Shown: positions 43,834 to 54,405 of the stretch, piece after piece
How the letters are laid out: the number at the start of each line of letters is the position of its first letter
Numbering within the stretch: the stretch's first letter is position 1
Assembly (NCBI GenBank): GCA_014799665.1
Contig: JAAVHP010000025.1
Location: 14,174-78,173 of the forward strand
Source: Clostridiales bacterium
GTDB taxonomy: Bacteria > Bacillota > Clostridia > Christensenellales > Pumilibacteraceae
Reading direction: 5' to 3'
Length of the DNA stretch: 64,000 bases
Notes under the pieces: generated by a model
Database searches by the model: none
The model's input: only the letters and a program-made list of their open reading frames with translations
What the model was told of the DNA's origin: nothing
Program-made: the position numbers and the translations under genes

Positions 43834-46800
43834 ATGGCTGAAAGGAAAATTACAAAGGTCAAGTACGGCAATACCGAGCGTATGTCATTCGCTCAGATCC
43901 ACGAAGTTATCGATATGCCGGATTTGGTCGAAGTGCAGAAAAAGTCCTACAACGATTTTATCGAGAACGGCATACGCGAGGTTTTGCGCGATTTTTCGCC
44001 CATCACCGATTATTCGAACCGCGTAGAGCTGTTCTTCGAGGATTACTATCTCGGGCATCGCGAGGGGAATAACCAAAAGCGCAACTATACCGAGAAGGAA
44101 TGCAAGGACCGCGACGCTACGTTCGCCGTGCCGCTTTACGTTAAGGTTCGCCTTCGTAACTGCGAAACGGACGAGAGCACACGCAGCGAAGTTTATATGG
44201 GCGATATGCCGCGCATGACGCCCACGGGCTCGTTCATTATCAACGGCGCGGAGCGAGTCGTTATCTCGCAGCTCGTGCGTTCGCCCGGCGTGTATTTCGA
44301 TTACGAAAAAGACGTTAAGACCGGTCAGGCGCATTACAGCGCGCAGAATATCCCGTCGCGCGGTGCGTGGCTCGAATTCGAGGAGGATTCGTCTGGCGTT
44401 TTGTGGGTGCGTGTGGACCGTCAAAAGAAGGTTCTTGCCACCGTGCTCCTTAGCTGCTTGTCGGCTGTTACCGAAAGCGGGTTCGGCACGGACGAAGCGC
44501 TTAAAGAGATTTTCAACAACGATCCTATGATCGAAGTCACTTGCGCTCGCTACGTGGATAAAGAGGACAAGCACCCGCTCGATGAGGAGCGCGCGCTTCT
44601 CGAACTTAACCACAAGCTCCGCAGCGGTGAGACTCCGACCATCGATAGCATTAAGCAGTTTATTTACGGCATGTTCTTCGACCGCCGTAAGTACGATTTG
44701 TCGCGCGTCGGCCGTTACAAGTATAACAAGAAGATGGCGCTTCGCTACCGCGTGGACGGCTACCGCGTTGCGCGCGATATCATAGACGAAAACGGCGTTG
44801 TATACGCGCGTGCCGAGAACAAGGCGCAGCATACTTCCGCCGACGTTCTTACCGAGGAGCTTGCCGTCACCATTCAGAACGCTGGTATCAACGAGGTGTG
44901 GGTACTCGACGAGAACGGCAACGAGTTCAACATCATCGGTAACAACCACGTCGACCTTGCGGGCTATATCGACGTCGATCCCCGCAGTATCGGCATTAAC
45001 GAGATGGTTTACTATCCCGCGCTCGTTAAGCTTATGGACGAGGCGGAAGGCAACCGCGAAAAGCTTGCCGAGCTCTGCTCCAAACATATCGACGACCTTA
45101 TCGTCAAGCATATCGTCGTCGAGGATATCATATCCACCGTTAACTACATCATGGGATTGCACCGCGGCTTCGGCTCGTGCGATAATATCGACCACCTCGG
45201 CAACCGCCGTGTGCGCAGCGTAGGCGAGCTTCTTCAAAACCAATTCCGTATCGGTATGTCGCGGCTTGAACGCGTTGTTCGCGAGCGTATGCAGATCCAG
45301 ACCGAGACCGAGATCTCGGCGCAAACGCTTATCAACGTTCGCCCCGTATCGAGCGCTATAAAAGAGTTCTTCGGCTCGTCGCAGCTCTCGCAGTTCATGG
45401 ACGAGACCAACCCCATAGCCGAGCTTACGCACCGCCGCAAGCTGTCCGCGCTCGGTCCCGGCGGTCTTAACCGCGAGCACGTTACGTTCGAGGTTCGTGA
45501 CGTTCACTACACGCACTATTCGCGTATGTGCCCGATCGAAACGCCCGAAGGTCAGAACATCGGTCTTATCTCGTCGCTTACGAGCTATGCGCGTATCAAC
45601 GAGTACGGCTATATCGAAGCGCCCTACCGCAGGGTAGACAAGGTCAACCATTGCGTGACCGACGTCGTCGATTATCTTCCCGCCGACGAGGAGGACCGCT
45701 ACATGATAGCGCAGGCCTCCGAGCCGCTCGACGAGAATAACTGGTTCGTCAACAAGCGCGTTATGCGCCGCTACCGCGAAGAGATAGGCGAGGTCGCGCG
45801 TGAGCGTATCGACTACGTAGACGTTTCGCCTCGCCAAATGGTTTCGGTCGCTACGGCGCTCATTCCTTTCCTTGAAAACGACGACTCGCACCGCGCACTC
45901 ATGGCGTCCAACATGCAGCGTCAGGCAGTTCCGCTTCTTCGCACAGAGGCTCCTATCGTCGGCACGGGTATCGAGCATAAGATCGCTTACGACTCGGGCG
46001 TTATGGTCATTGCGCGCGAAGCGGGCGTGGTCGATTACGTCGACGCCGAGCGTATCATAGTCAACGAGGACGGCGGCAACCGTCAAACCTATTTGTTAAA
46101 GAAGTTCGTCGGTTCCAACCAAGGCACGTGTATCAATCAGCGCGCTATCGTCAAGAAAGGCGAGCGCGTCGCTAAGGGCACGGTGCTTGCCGACGGACAT
46201 TCCACTTCGCAAGCAGAGCTCGCGCTCGGCAAGAACGTTCTCGTCGGGTTCATGAGCTGGGAAGGCTACAACTACGAGGACGCTATCCTTATCAGCGAGC
46301 GTATCGCCAAGGACGACGTTTTCACTTCCATCCATATCAATAAGCACGAAACCGAAGCTCGCGACACCAAGCTCGGCGCGGAGGAGATCACGCGCGATAT
46401 CCCCAACGTTTCTCCCGAGGCGCTTAAAAACCTCGACGAGGAAGGCATTATCCGCATAGGCGCGGAGGTCGATTCGGGTGACATTCTCGTAGGTAAGGTA
46501 ACGCCTAAGGGCGAAACCGACCTTACGCCCGAGGAGCGCTTATTGCGTGCTATATTCGGCGACAAGGCGCGCGAGGTGCGCGATACGTCGCTTAAAGTTC
46601 CGCACGGCGAGGGCGGTATAGTCGTTGACGTTAAGGTCTTTACCCGTGCCAACCGCGACGAAATGAAGCCGGGCGTCAACAAGCTCGTGCGCGTATACAT
46701 TGCGCAAAAGCGTAAGATCTCGGTCGGCGACAAGATGGCAGGTCGCCACGGTAACAAGGGTGTTATCTCGCGCGTATTGCCCGAGGAAGATATGCCCTTC

Positions 46801-47685
46801 ATGGCGGACGGCACGCCGCTCCAAATCGTGCTCAACCCGCTCGGCGTTCCCAGCCGTATGAATATCGGTCAGGTTCTCGAAGTCCACTTGGGTCTCGTTG
46901 CGAAAGCGCTCGGGTGGAAGGTCGCGACCCCCGTTTTCGACGGCGCTATCGAGTCCGATATTCAAAAGCTTCTTGCCGAGAACGGTTACGTATCGCCCGA
47001 CGGCGAGGTCGACGGCAAGATCCAAATGTACGACGGCAGGACGGGCGAACCGTTTGAGAACCGCGCCACCGTCGGCTATATGTATATGCTCAAACTTATC
47101 CACCTTGTCGACGACAAGATGCACGCGCGTTCGACAGGTCCGTACTCGCTCGTTACGCAGCAGCCGCTCGGCGGTAAAGCCCAGAACGGCGGTCAGCGTT
47201 TCGGTGAGATGGAGGTATGGGCGCTGTACGCTTACGGCGCCGCCAACGTGCTTCAAGAGATCATGACGGTCAAGTCCGACGATATCGCGGGTCGTTCCAA
47301 AACTTACGACAGCATTATCCGCGGTATGGACGTGTCCGAGCCCGGTATTCCCGAATCATTCAAGGTTCTTATCAAGGAATTGCAGGCTCTCGCGCTCGAC
47401 GTCAAGGTGCTTACCGAGAACAAGGAAGAAATCGGTATTAAAGAGCTCATGGACGACGATCCCGTGCTCTACGACGCCGAGCCTACGCAAAAGCATTACG
47501 ACAGCAGTCTGTTCGGCGAGGACGACGATGTCGCGCCCGACGACGATATCCTCGGCGGGCTTGACGACGACGAAGAAACGCCTAAGGACGACGAGCTCGG
47601 CGGCGGTTTGTTCGGTGAGGACGTCGATTACGCCGATCCGTTCGCGGACAGCCCGCTCGACGACTTGGACGACGAGAACGACTAA
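43834..47685 (+). CDS. rpoB: RNA polymerase beta subunit
   Basis: The 1283-aa protein has conserved RpoB blocks: the rifampicin region SSQLSQFMDETNPIAELTHRRKLSALGPGG, RDVHYTHYSRMCPIETPEG, GYNYEDAI, GDKMAGRHGNKGVIS and a C-terminal GGQRFGEMEVWALYAYGA. It forms the catalytic centre with RpoC. The C-terminus carries an acidic, Asp/Glu-rich tail of about 70 residues. AGGAG precedes ATG 43834. rplJ and rplL, the usual upstream neighbours, are absent; the operon has its own promoter and long leader. Confidence 0.98.
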   Translation: MAERKITKVKYGNTERMSFAQIHEVIDMPDLVEVQKKSYNDFIENGIREVLRDFSPITDYSNRVELFFEDYYLGHREGNNQKRNYTEKECKDRDATFAVPLYVKVRLRNCETDESTRSEVYMGDMPRMTPTGSFIINGAERVVISQLVRSPGVYFDYEKDVKTGQAHYSAQNIPSRGAWLEFEEDSSGVLWVRVDRQKKVLATVLLSCLSAVTESGFGTDEALKEIFNNDPMIEVTCARYVDKEDKHPLDEERALLELNHKLRSGETPTIDSIKQFIYGMFFDRRKYDLSRVGRYKYNKKMALRYRVDGYRVARDIIDENGVVYARAENKAQHTSADVLTEELAVTIQNAGINEVWVLDENGNEFNIIGNNHVDLAGYIDVDPRSIGINEMVYYPALVKLMDEAEGNREKLAELCSKHIDDLIVKHIVVEDIISTVNYIMGLHRGFGSCDNIDHLGNRRVRSVGELLQNQFRIGMSRLERVVRERMQIQTETEISAQTLINVRPVSSAIKEFFGSSQLSQFMDETNPIAELTHRRKLSALGPGGLNREHVTFEVRDVHYTHYSRMCPIETPEGQNIGLISSLTSYARINEYGYIEAPYRRVDKVNHCVTDVVDYLPADEEDRYMIAQASEPLDENNWFVNKRVMRRYREEIGEVARERIDYVDVSPRQMVSVATALIPFLENDDSHRALMASNMQRQAVPLLRTEAPIVGTGIEHKIAYDSGVMVIAREAGVVDYVDAERIIVNEDGGNRQTYLLKKFVGSNQGTCINQRAIVKKGERVAKGTVLADGHSTSQAELALGKNVLVGFMSWEGYNYEDAILISERIAKDDVFTSIHINKHETEARDTKLGAEEITRDIPNVSPEALKNLDEEGIIRIGAEVDSGDILVGKVTPKGETDLTPEERLLRAIFGDKAREVRDTSLKVPHGEGGIVVDVKVFTRANRDEMKPGVNKLVRVYIAQKRKISVGDKMAGRHGNKGVISRVLPEEDMPFMADGTPLQIVLNPLGVPSRMNIGQVLEVHLGLVAKALGWKVATPVFDGAIESDIQKLLAENGYVSPDGEVDGKIQMYDGRTGEPFENRATVGYMYMLKLIHLVDDKMHARSTGPYSLVTQQPLGGKAQNGGQRFGEMEVWALYAYGAANVLQEIMTVKSDDIAGRSKTYDSIIRGMDVSEPGIPESFKVLIKELQALALDVKVLTENKEEIGIKELMDDDPVLYDAEPTQKHYDSSLFGEDDDVAPDDDILGGLDDDEETPKDDELGGGLFGEDVDYADPFADSPLDDLDDEND

Positions 47686-47703
47686 AAGGAGAGAAGACGC
47701 GAT

Positions 47704-50700
47704 ATGTTCGAACTTAATAATTTCGATTCAATGCAAATTCAGCTCGCCAGCCCCGATAAAATTCGTGAGTGGTCGTACGGCGAGGTCACAAAACCCGAAA
47801 CCATCAATTATCGCACGCAAAAGCCCGAAAAGGACGGCTTGTTCTCCGAGCGTATCTTCGGACCGACCAAGGACTGGGAATGCTACTGCGGTAAGTATAA
47901 GCGTATCCGCTATAAAGGTGTTATCTGTGACAAGTGCGGTGTGGAAGTTACCACGAGCAAGGTTCGCCGTGAGCGCATGGGGCATATTGAGCTTGCCGCG
48001 CCCGTCACGCATATCTGGTATTTCCGCGGCGTGCCGAGCAGGATAGGTCTTATTCTCGACCTCCAACTCAAACAGCTCGAGCAGGTAGTTTATTTCGTCA
48101 ATTATATCGTACTCGATCCCGGTATCACCGATCTTCAATACAAAGAGATCATAACCGACGACAAGCTTCGTCAGTACCAGGAACAGTACGGACCCAAGGC
48201 GTTCAAGGTCGGTATGGGCGCGGAAGCTATCCGTCAGCTCCTTAAAGACATCAATGTCAAGGAAGAATACGAAAAAATGTGCGAGATCGTCGAGAAATCG
48301 GCGGGGCAGAAAAAGCTCCGCGCGATCAAACGGCTCGACATTCTCGACGCGTTCATGAAATCGGGCGCAGAACCGAGCTGGATGGTACTCGACGTACTGC
48401 CCGTGCTTCCGCCCGAGCTTCGTCCCATGGTTCCGCTCGACGGCGGCAGGTTCGCAACGAGCGACCTTAACGACCTTTACCGCAGGGTAATCAACCGCAA
48501 TAACCGCCTTCGTAGGCTCATGGAGCTCGGCGCTCCCGATATCATTATCAGGAACGAAAAACGTATGCTCCAAGAAGCCGTCGACAGCCTTATCGATAAC
48601 GGTAGGCGCGGCAAGGCGATACAGGGCGCGTCCAGCCGCGAGCTTAAAAGCCTTTCGGGCTTGCTCCGTGGTAAGCAGGGTCGCTTCCGTCAAAACCTTT
48701 TGGGTAAGCGCGTTGACTACTCCGGCCGTTCGGTTATAGTCGTCGGTCCCGAACTCAAATTCTATCAGTGCGGTGTGCCTAAGGAAATGGCGCTCGAACT
48801 GTTCAAACCGTTCGTTATCAAAGAACTCGTCGCGCAGGGTAAAACGCACAACGCCAAAACGGCTAAGCGCATTGCCGAGCGTGCCGACGCGGACGTATGG
48901 AACGTTCTCGAAAAGGTCATCAAGGACCACCCCGTTCTTCTTAACCGTGCACCTACGCTCCACAGGCTTGGTATTCAGGCATTCGAGCCCGTACTCGTAG
49001 ACGGCAGGGCAATCAAGCTCCACCCGCTCGCTTGCGGCGCGTTCAACGCCGACTTCGACGGCGACCAAATGGCTATACACGTACCGCTTTCGGTCGAAGC
49101 ACAGGTCGAAGCGCGCGTACTCATGCTGTCGCCCAATAACATTCTTAAACTTTCGGACGGCGCGCCCGTTTGCTCGCCGACGCTTGATATGGTTATGGGT
49201 AGCTACTATCTTACCATGGATAAGCCCGGCTCCAAGGGCGAAGGCATGACCTTCTCCGGCGTTGACGAAGCGAAGATGGCGTACTTCAACAAGCGCATCG
49301 AGCTTCAATCGAAGATCAACGTGCGTATCGAGCGCTCCGCCGAGTTCGTCGAGAACAGCGGCGTGGAGATCCCTAAGAACGTCGTTCCCGTCGACGGCAC
49401 CTACCGTCATACGGTCACGACCACGGTCGGCAGGCTTATATTCAACGAGCCTATCCCGCAAGATCTCGGCTACGTCGTTCGCGACAGCTATGCCAAACTG
49501 TTTGAGCCGGAAATCAACTTCTGCGTGAGTAAGGACAATATCAAGAGTATTGTCAATACCACGTTCAAGAAGAAGGGCGCAGGCATTACGGTCGGCGTTC
49601 TCGACGCTATCAAAGACATGGGCTACAAGTATGCGACCATCGGCTGCATTACGACCTCCGTCTTCGATATGCATATCCCTCAGGAAAAATTCAAGATCCT
49701 CGACGACGCCGAAGAAGAAGTCGTCAAGATCGACAAGCTCTACGACCGCGGCTTCGTCACCGAGGACGAGCGTTATAACTCGGTCGTTAATATCTGGAAC
49801 AAGGCGAACGATCAGGTCACGGCGGCGCTTCAACGCACGCTCGACGCGTACAACCCCATCAACATGATGGCGACCTCGGGTGCGCGTGGTAACATGAAGC
49901 AGATCTCGCAGCTTTCGGGTATGCGCGGTCTTATGCGTAACCCGCAAGGTAAAACGCTCGACGTGCCTATCCGCAGCTCGTTCCGTGAAGGCATGACCTG
50001 TCTCGAATACTTCATTTCGACGCACGGCGGTCGTAAAGGTCTTGCCGATACCGCGCTTAAAACGGCTGACTCGGGTTATCTTACCCGTCGTCTTGTCGAC
50101 GTTGCGCAGGACGTTATCGTGCGCGAGGACGATTGCTGCGAAGGCAGTGCGCCTAAGGGTATCGATACCTACGCGATTATGGACGGCAACCAAACGATAG
50201 AAAAGCTCGAAGATCGGCTCTCGGGCAGGTACGCAGCCGAGCGCGTCGTCAATCCCAAGAACACCAAAGAAGTGCTCGTCGACGTCAACGAGATGATAAG
50301 CGAGCAGGTCGCTAAAAAGATCGTCGAGTGCGGCATTACGCACGTCAAGATTAGAACGGTGCTTACCTGCAAGTCCAAGCACGGCGTTTGCGCCAAGTGC
50401 TACGGCAGAGACATGGCGGCAGCCACGCCCGTCAGGATCGGCGAGGCGGTAGGTATCATCGCCGCACAGAGTATAGGCGAGCCCGGTACACAGCTTACGC
50501 TCCGTACATTCCACATGGGCGGTGTTGCATCGGCTGACGATATTACGACCGGTCTTCCGCGCGTAGAGGAGCTTTTCGAAGCGCGTAACCCCAAGGGCTG
50601 TGCGGTGCTTGCCGAACACGAGGGCAAGGTGCGTATCGTCGAGAAGGACGGCAAGCGCGACGTTATCGTCAAGCGCGACGACGGTACGGAGGACAGCTAC

Positions 50701-51318
50701 TCCATACCGCACGGCGCACGGTTCAAGCCGTATATAACCAACGGCGCGTATATTAAGACGGGCGACGCGATCACCGAAGGTCCGCTTAACCCCGGCGATA
50801 TACTTCGCACCAAGGGCCGCAACGACGTACAGGAATATATCCTTAAAGAGATCCAGTCCGTTTACCGTTCGCAGGGCGTTGATATCAGCGATAAGCACGT
50901 AGAGGTTATCGTTCGTCAAATGCTCAAAAAGGTACGCGTAGAGAGCAGTGGCGACACCGATCTTTTGCCGGGCGAAATGGTCGATCTTGCGACCTTCGAC
51001 GAGGCGAACACCAAGGCGATTGAGAACTACGGCAGACCGGGCAGCGCCAAGCATACGCTTTTGGGTATTACCAAAGCCGCGCTTGCGACCGACAGCTTCC
51101 TGTCGGCGGCGTCCTTCCAGGAAACGGCGAGGGTATTGACCGAAGCCGCTATCAAGAGCAAGGTCGATCCGCTTATTGGTCTTAAAGAGAACGTTATTAT
51201 CGGTAAGCTCATTCCTGCCGGTACGGGCGTTAAGAGCTATCGCAATATCTACCCCGTAGAGCGTGCGCCTAAGGCAGGCGAGTATACCGCCGATCCCGAC
51301 GACAGCGAAGCTGTGTAG
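47704..51318 (+). CDS. rpoC: RNA polymerase beta' subunit
   Basis: The 1204-aa protein has the N-terminal zinc site CYCGKYKRIRYKGVICDKCG and the catalytic NADFDGDQMAIH (about 446-457) with its three Mg-binding Asp residues. Also present are the bridge/trigger regions (GARGNMKQISQLSGMRGLM) and a second zinc site CGITHVKI..CKSKHGVCAKC. Length is typical of Bacillota without the large proteobacterial insertion. GGAG before ATG; 18 bp after rpoB. Followed by a family A repeat and a terminator. Confidence 0.98.
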   Translation: MFELNNFDSMQIQLASPDKIREWSYGEVTKPETINYRTQKPEKDGLFSERIFGPTKDWECYCGKYKRIRYKGVICDKCGVEVTTSKVRRERMGHIELAAPVTHIWYFRGVPSRIGLILDLQLKQLEQVVYFVNYIVLDPGITDLQYKEIITDDKLRQYQEQYGPKAFKVGMGAEAIRQLLKDINVKEEYEKMCEIVEKSAGQKKLRAIKRLDILDAFMKSGAEPSWMVLDVLPVLPPELRPMVPLDGGRFATSDLNDLYRRVINRNNRLRRLMELGAPDIIIRNEKRMLQEAVDSLIDNGRRGKAIQGASSRELKSLSGLLRGKQGRFRQNLLGKRVDYSGRSVIVVGPELKFYQCGVPKEMALELFKPFVIKELVAQGKTHNAKTAKRIAERADADVWNVLEKVIKDHPVLLNRAPTLHRLGIQAFEPVLVDGRAIKLHPLACGAFNADFDGDQMAIHVPLSVEAQVEARVLMLSPNNILKLSDGAPVCSPTLDMVMGSYYLTMDKPGSKGEGMTFSGVDEAKMAYFNKRIELQSKINVRIERSAEFVENSGVEIPKNVVPVDGTYRHTVTTTVGRLIFNEPIPQDLGYVVRDSYAKLFEPEINFCVSKDNIKSIVNTTFKKKGAGITVGVLDAIKDMGYKYATIGCITTSVFDMHIPQEKFKILDDAEEEVVKIDKLYDRGFVTEDERYNSVVNIWNKANDQVTAALQRTLDAYNPINMMATSGARGNMKQISQLSGMRGLMRNPQGKTLDVPIRSSFREGMTCLEYFISTHGGRKGLADTALKTADSGYLTRRLVDVAQDVIVREDDCCEGSAPKGIDTYAIMDGNQTIEKLEDRLSGRYAAERVVNPKNTKEVLVDVNEMISEQVAKKIVECGITHVKIRTVLTCKSKHGVCAKCYGRDMAAATPVRIGEAVGIIAAQSIGEPGTQLTLRTFHMGGVASADDITTGLPRVEELFEARNPKGCAVLAEHEGKVRIVEKDGKRDVIVKRDDGTEDSYSIPHGARFKPYITNGAYIKTGDAITEGPLNPGDILRTKGRNDVQEYILKEIQSVYRSQGVDISDKHVEVIVRQMLKKVRVESSGDTDLLPGEMVDLATFDEANTKAIENYGRPGSAKHTLLGITKAALATDSFLSAASFQETARVLTEAAIKSKVDPLIGLKENVIIGKLIPAGTGVKSYRNIYPVERAPKAGEYTADPDDSEAV

Positions 51319-51327
51319 GAGAGTTTT

Positions 51328-51370
51328 GTCTACTTTCTTGTGAACAAGAAAGTAGCAAAGAAAACTTTAA
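51328..51370. repeat. Dispersed hairpin repeat, family A
   Basis: CTACTTTCTTG (51330-51340) pairs with CAAGAAAGTAG (51345-51355), and AAAGAAAACTTT follows. Orientation is reversed relative to 52953 and 60628. Confidence 0.65.
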
Positions 51371-51380
51371 GTTAATAATA

Positions 51381-51418
51381 AAAGCCGTATCGGGCTATTA
51401 CTCTCGATATGGCTTTTT
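51381..51418 (+). terminator. Terminator after rpoC
   Basis: AAAGCCGTATCG (51381-51392) pairs with CGATATGGCTTT (51405-51416) with one G-U pair, followed by TTTC. Confidence 0.8.
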
Positions 51419-51445
51419 CGTTACCGGAATAAAAAACGAAAAAAC

Positions 51446-51474
51446 TTGACAAACATAATATTTAATAATATAAT
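51446..51474 (+). promoter_or_regulatory. Sigma-A promoter of second LRR lipoprotein gene
   Basis: TTGACA (51446-51451), a 17-bp spacer and TATAAT (51469-51474). Confidence 0.85.
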
Positions 51475-51522
51475 ATAAATAATTAGATAGTTACAAAAAA
51501 GTTTTACAGGAAAGGGGATAAA

Positions 51523-52905
51523 ATGAAAAACAAGCTTAAACTTGCGCTCGTAACCTTGTTATCGGCGACCGCATTGTGCGGGTGCTTTATAGGTTGTAAT
51601 TCATCCGATAGGAACGACGGACCGCCCGCGGGCGGCTCTACCGATACGAGCATAGGTAATAGCGAAAATAATAACGATAATAATAACAACGTTAACGGCG
51701 GATCGACGACCGAAGTACAAAAGCCGATTGCGACCGAAGGAATCGAGTACGAAAAAATAAAAGAGAACGACCGCGTCGTAGGTTATAAGGTTATCGGCAT
51801 AGGTACGGCGAAGGATACCGTAATCGTCATTCCCGACGAGTATGAAGAAAAGCCCGTAACTTCAATCGGCGCAAAAGCGTTCGAAGACTGCTATAAAATA
51901 ACGAAAATAACCTTGCCCGATACTATAACCGATATACAAGAAGACGCTTTTATCGGTTGTGAAAAATTGCAGTTTACCGATTACGGCAACGCAAAATACT
52001 TAGGCACTGCCGACAACGCGTATTTTGCCGTTATCGAAGCGGAAAACACGGCTATAACTTCGGTTACTATTCACGCTCAAACCAAAGTATCCGCCAAATA
52101 CGCGTTTTCGGGTTGTAAGAATTTGGGTAACGTGAGTTACAGTGGTTCCCTAGCCGACTGGTGCGATATCGATTTCAGCGGCGATTTTGCCAACCCTTTG
52201 ACTATGAATGCATATCTCAATATTAACAGTCAGCGCGTATACAATCTCGAGATTCCCAATACCGTAACGAGCATTAAAAAGTATGCGTTCAATAGAATGA
52301 TTGTGAAATCTATAAAAATTCCGACATCGGTGACCGATATAGGTTATGCGGCGTTCTCCTCTGTTACGGGGCTTACCTCCGACGTGGTTATTCCGACTAA
52401 CGTTACGTATATAGACAAATTTGCGTTTTCGTTTATGGAAGGCGAGTACGATATAAAAATCAACGCAGACGAGTTGGTTTTGGAAGAAAATGCTTTTGCG
52501 TACTGCAACGGCGTGGGTGAACTCACTATATCGGGAGAGCGCGTCGAAATAGGGGCAGAGGCGTTTGAAGGTTGTGAGGCGACCTCGCTTACCGTTATGG
52601 GCGGGTACGTGGATGTCGGAATTTCGGCGTTTAAGTATGCCGACTTTACCTCCGTACAGTTCAAAAACAGCGGTACCGATTTGCAGACCGGCGCGTTTAG
52701 CAGTTGCTCTAAATTGGCCTATGCCGAATTCGAGTGCTTGTTTTCCATAGGTGGCTCCGCATTTTCGAGTTGCGATAAGTTGTCGGATATTCATTACGGC
52801 GGGTCGAAGTCCGATTGGGAAAATGTCGATAAAAGATATAGTTGGTTGGGATACAGACAAGTCTTGACCATACGCTGTTCGGACGGTACCGTCACGGCTA
52901 AGTGA
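51523..52905 (+). CDS. BspA-type leucine-rich-repeat lipoprotein
   Basis: The 460-aa exported protein has a signal peptide with lipobox CFIGCNSSD (Cys near 26), an Asn/Gly/Ser-rich linker (about 30-70) and LRR_5 repeats (about 105-440) with the pattern 'TSIGAKAFEDCYKITKITLP'. It is a smaller relative of the LRR lipoprotein at 3514 and lacks its FN3 and C-terminal domains. It is probably a surface adhesin or binding protein. GGAAAGGGG precedes the ATG. Codon use appears slightly more AT-rich than the neighbouring housekeeping genes, but this was not measured. Confidence 0.85.
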   Translation: MKNKLKLALVTLLSATALCGCFIGCNSSDRNDGPPAGGSTDTSIGNSENNNDNNNNVNGGSTTEVQKPIATEGIEYEKIKENDRVVGYKVIGIGTAKDTVIVIPDEYEEKPVTSIGAKAFEDCYKITKITLPDTITDIQEDAFIGCEKLQFTDYGNAKYLGTADNAYFAVIEAENTAITSVTIHAQTKVSAKYAFSGCKNLGNVSYSGSLADWCDIDFSGDFANPLTMNAYLNINSQRVYNLEIPNTVTSIKKYAFNRMIVKSIKIPTSVTDIGYAAFSSVTGLTSDVVIPTNVTYIDKFAFSFMEGEYDIKINADELVLEENAFAYCNGVGELTISGERVEIGAEAFEGCEATSLTVMGGYVDVGISAFKYADFTSVQFKNSGTDLQTGAFSSCSKLAYAEFECLFSIGGSAFSSCDKLSDIHYGGSKSDWENVDKRYSWLGYRQVLTIRCSDGTVTAK

Positions 52906-52952
52906 TATACCGGATAGGATAGTATAGTACAATTATTTATAAGCAAAAACGT

Positions 52953-52995
52953 AAAGGTTTCTTGCCTACTTCTTTTCAAAGAAGTAGGTTTTTTT
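52953..52995. repeat. Dispersed hairpin repeat, family A, acting as terminator
   Basis: AAAGGTTTCTTGCC begins the copy. CCTACTTCTTT (52965-52975) pairs with AAAGAAGTAGG (52978-52988), and T7 follows, so it is also a Rho-independent terminator for the LRR gene. Confidence 0.75.
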
Positions 52996-53012
52996 ATTCA
53001 AAAGGAAGTAAG

Positions 53013-53041
53013 TTGACAGAATAAAAAAAATACGGTATACT
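53013..53041 (+). promoter_or_regulatory. Sigma-A promoter giving leaderless tilS mRNA
   Basis: TTGACA (53013-53018), a 17-bp spacer and TATACT (53036-53041). The GTG start at 53048 is at the expected +1. Confidence 0.8.
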
Positions 53042-53047
53042 ACTTTC

Positions 53048-54403
53048 GTGAACAACGTACTGCAAAAAACAACGGCGGCGCTTGAACGCTACGCCGATAA
53101 AAAACTCGCGATAGGCGTATCGGGCGGGCGCGACTCGGTATGTCTTTTGCACGCTGTTATAAATTGCGGACTGTTAGAGAAGAAGCAGATTACTGTAGTT
53201 CATGTCAATCATTGTCTGAGAAAAGAAGCGGATAGAGACGAGAATTTCGTGCGCAGACTTTGCGCCGAATACGCCGTCGATTTCAGAGCGTTTCGCGTGA
53301 ATGTAAAGCAAACCGCTGCGAAAAACGGCTCTACGATCGAGCAGGCGGCGCGAAACCTACGATACGCAGTCTTTTACGAGCTCGTGAGCTCGGGCGTAGC
53401 CGATATCGTTCTGACCGCACACCACGCGCTCGATAATGCGGAAACTGTGCTCATGCATTTGTTCCGTGGCGCGGGGATTGACGGCTTGCGCGGCATGGCA
53501 AACGACGCGGTAAAACCCTTGAATACCATTAATAGCACATATGCGCATACGTTAAAAAATATAAAAACGATCCGCCCGTTCATAGAAGTCTACCCGAACG
53601 AGCTCGACGAATACGTTAAGGAAAACAAGCTGGAATACGTAGTGGACTCGACCAATTTCGTGGACGACGCGGACAGAAATTTTATTCGGCTCAACGTTAT
53701 TCCGCTTATCGAGCAGCGGTATTCGGGCGCGGTGCGCGCGGTAAACGCATTCGCCAAGGACTGCGCCGCGGCGTGCTCCGCGCTCGACGGTATGCTCGAT
53801 CGCTCGCTTATAGTCCGCGACCGCGGGGCGGTTATAGTTAAGAACGCCGCGCTCGGCGGTCCGCTTGCCGCGCGGTATATTCGTCACGCGCTTGCGTATT
53901 TCACCACCGTCGATATCACGCGCGAGCAAATCGAACGGACTGCCGCGCTTTACGGTTCACGCACGGGTGCTGTCATAGAGCTTACGGGCGGCATACGCGC
54001 GGCGCGCGAGTACGCGGGCGTTGCGCTGTATATCCTCCGCGCGGAGTGCGAGCAGTCTATCCCGATCGAGGTAGGCGGCAATTATATCGACGGGCTCGCC
54101 GTGGATATCGAGTCGAACGCGGAAGATATTAACGTAAAGGGCGGCGCGGTCGATTTGGATAAACTCGACGGCGCGGTATTTCGGTTCAGGCGCGACGGCG
54201 ATTACTTCACGCCGTTTGGCGGCGTAAGGAAAAAGCTCAATCGCTACTTTATAGATAACAAAATAGAAAAGCGCGTGCGCGACCGCATCCCGCTCATTTG
54301 CCGCGGCGACGAAGTGCTGGTTGTTGTGGGCTATCAAATAGCCGATAGCGTCAAGCTTACCGAAAACACAGTTAATAAAGCGGTCGTCAAGCAGAGGTGG
54401 TGA
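53048..54403 (+). CDS. tilS: tRNA(Ile)-lysidine synthase
   Basis: The 451-aa protein has the PP-loop GVSGGRDSV (about 23-31), HHALDNAETVLMHLFRGAG, the region DxTN in VVDSTNFVDDADRNFIR, and a C-terminal TilS domain (FRFRRDGDYFTPFGGVRKKL). It converts C34 of the CAU-anticodon tRNA-Ile to lysidine with ATP and lysine. The GTG start falls at the predicted first base of the mRNA and has no Shine-Dalgarno, so leaderless translation is likely. The next gene begins 2 bp after its stop. Confidence 0.95.
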   Translation: MNNVLQKTTAALERYADKKLAIGVSGGRDSVCLLHAVINCGLLEKKQITVVHVNHCLRKEADRDENFVRRLCAEYAVDFRAFRVNVKQTAAKNGSTIEQAARNLRYAVFYELVSSGVADIVLTAHHALDNAETVLMHLFRGAGIDGLRGMANDAVKPLNTINSTYAHTLKNIKTIRPFIEVYPNELDEYVKENKLEYVVDSTNFVDDADRNFIRLNVIPLIEQRYSGAVRAVNAFAKDCAAACSALDGMLDRSLIVRDRGAVIVKNAALGGPLAARYIRHALAYFTTVDITREQIERTAALYGSRTGAVIELTGGIRAAREYAGVALYILRAECEQSIPIEVGGNYIDGLAVDIESNAEDINVKGGAVDLDKLDGAVFRFRRDGDYFTPFGGVRKKLNRYFIDNKIEKRVRDRIPLICRGDEVLVVVGYQIADSVKLTENTVNKAVVKQRW

Positions 54404-54405
54404 GC

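Noticed and set aside
47728..51054. 1108-codon open frame antisense to rpoC, and a 733-codon one antisense to rpoB (43885-46086)
   Set aside because: Same reason as for secA: codon-bias shadows without start signals or known motifs.
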